49,968 nucleotides of DNA from Parasitella parasitica (lineage: Eukaryota; Mucoromycota; Mucoromycetes; Mucorales; Mucoraceae): the NCBI GenBank assembly GCA_025201805.1, contig MU619322.1, positions 17,543 to 67,510 on the forward strand, in the 5' to 3' direction. Position 1 is the first letter of the stretch. Each line of letters begins with the position of its first letter. The position numbers were made by a program, and so were the translations under genes. Shown here piece after piece: positions 48,911 through 49,968 of the stretch. Below the pieces are notes generated by a model. The model was given only the letters and a program-made list of their open reading frames with translations. It made no database searches and was not told the DNA's origin.

Positions 48911-49968
48911 ATGACAACGCCATGGAGCTCATTTCAAATGAAGACTTCAAAACGGGGCAATACACAACAACAGCAGCAACAACAACTACAGCAACAAGCG
49001 CAAGGGGATAATAACAGCAGTGGAGATGGCAATGAGCCAATCCTTGGAATGCGATACACCCCAATTGCACCATACGGCGGCCTTGCTGTACACAGAGACT
49101 CGCCCGAGAAACGACGAAATGTCAGGGCATGGTAAATCACCCCATGAAAATGTAAAATCCATCTTACAGAATATTATTATTTGCAGTGATGAATGCAAAC
49201 GTAAGAAAATCAAATGTCAAACGGCTGAAGGTGCCAGAACATGCAAAAACTGCATTACCAGCGAGAAAGGCTGCACTTATAACACTAGGTTTGTTGTCGT
49301 TTACTCGTTTTTTTTTTTTTTTTTGATCCAAATGTTTACTATTATACGCAGCGTAAAGAAGAGAGGTCCACCGCGCGGGTGAGTAAACTGCCTTCTGCAT
49401 TTAATGCTGTACGCTTATTGACATGTGCGTGCCTGATACAGATACGCTGCAATTTTGGAGAATAGGCTGAAACGGATTGAGGGTCTGATTGATGGTATTT
49501 CAGCAACAGCAGCAGCAGCAGCGACCGCTGATCCATCATCGCCATCCAAACGCCCAGCGTCTCAATCCGATGATTCACCGCTAGTAAACGATCCAAATGT
49601 TGGTAAAAAACCGAGCATAGCAGAGCGCAATAAAAAATGGCTGCTTGACAAAGTCAAAGACTCTCATTTAACCTCTGAGGGACGATTCTACAGTGGCTAC
49701 GGCATCACCCATATCATCAATACCGAAAAGTTCGAACAGTTCAAGAAAAACGACTCGTCAAGCTATGGCATCGACATTCAGCATAGAAAAAATAGCGATT
49801 ATTTTCACATGAAGCGAATAGAATCCTTTGACGAGCAAAGGAAAGAGCAAATCCGAGAATTGGTGGCCCTTGGTGTTATCAAATCTGCAGGAGCCATATC
49901 GAATATTGACGATTGGATATTCCACGTCGCTGGCATAGATCGAAACTTGAGCGACAGATTGCTTAAAG
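48911..49968 (+). CDS. Zn2Cys6 fungal transcription factor (partial, runs off the window)
   Basis: Exons 48911-49131, 49187-49288, 49352-49378 and 49442 to the window end are read in phase; the 3' part is missing. The N-terminus has a glutamine-rich patch. The binuclear zinc cluster is C74-x2-C77-x6-C84-x8-C93-x2-C96-x6-C103 (ACDECKRKKIKC then CKNC), followed by a basic linker KKRGPPRG and a short coiled segment AAILENRLKRIEGLIDGI, the Gal4-type order. It is a nuclear regulator found only in fungi. The splice joint at residue 74 splits the first zinc cysteine codon, and exon 3 is only 27 nt. Target genes are unknown. Confidence 0.92.

Overview
This window looks like a chromosomal piece of an early-diverging filamentous fungus, most likely Mucoromycota (Mucorales or a close relative). 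The reasons are: protein-coding genes split by many short GT-AG introns (mostly 50-75 bp), AT-rich intergenic DNA with homopolymer runs, TATA boxes about 60-125 bp upstream of start codons, a secreted CotH-type protein (a family expanded in Mucorales), and a decayed PIF1/Helitron-type helicase. I cannot name the species. All gene models below were spliced by hand from reading-frame continuity, splice motifs and remembered family features; no search was run.

Layout, left to right. 1-8.9 kb: a mitochondrial carrier (+), then a divergent pair of transcription factors (forkhead on -, ATF/CREB-like bZIP on +) sharing one promoter region, then a gene-poor stretch with a perfect 11-bp hairpin and a frameshifted PIF1/Helitron helicase relic. 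9-16.4 kb: an acetylpolyamine amidohydrolase/class II HDAC-like enzyme, a 4-coumarate-CoA-ligase-like acyl-CoA synthetase with a peroxisomal C-terminus, MIX23, and on the opposite strand the mitochondrial ATP synthase alpha subunit. 17.7-26.9 kb: a PC-esterase/TBL-like SGNH membrane protein, a 10-exon aromatic-acid-exporter/FUSC-like membrane protein with a 14-nt micro-exon, a mitochondrial-type cysteine synthase, and the RNase P subunit Rpp21/Rpr2. 27.6-35.3 kb: sorting nexin SNX4/ATG24 directly followed by an Atg22-like vacuolar transporter, a SWIRM-domain protein, and a Golgi mannosyltransferase of the Anp1/Mnn9/Van1 family (GT62).

35.3-39.1 kb is an AT-rich repeat-bearing stretch: a two-block diverged repeat, one copy of which is interrupted by about 300 bp, and a candidate 297-bp solo LTR. 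39.1-45.6 kb is one large 14-exon gene for the HIR histone-chaperone subunit Hir3/Cabin1. 46.5-48.1 kb is an intronless CotH-family secreted protein. The right edge cuts a Zn2Cys6 transcription factor.

Most genes are independent housekeeping units, not an operon or cluster. The only functional pairings suggested by position are SNX4/ATG24 with ATG22 (autophagy/vacuole), the head-to-head forkhead/bZIP pair, and the convergent MIX23/ATP1 pair (both mitochondrial). I found no CRISPR array, no intact tRNA or rRNA gene, and no intact mobile element. I did not find a convincing new biological system; the most useful leads are the repeat-rich 36.5-37.8 kb region, the phased TATCCA array before the carrier gene, and the unusual first exon of HIR3.
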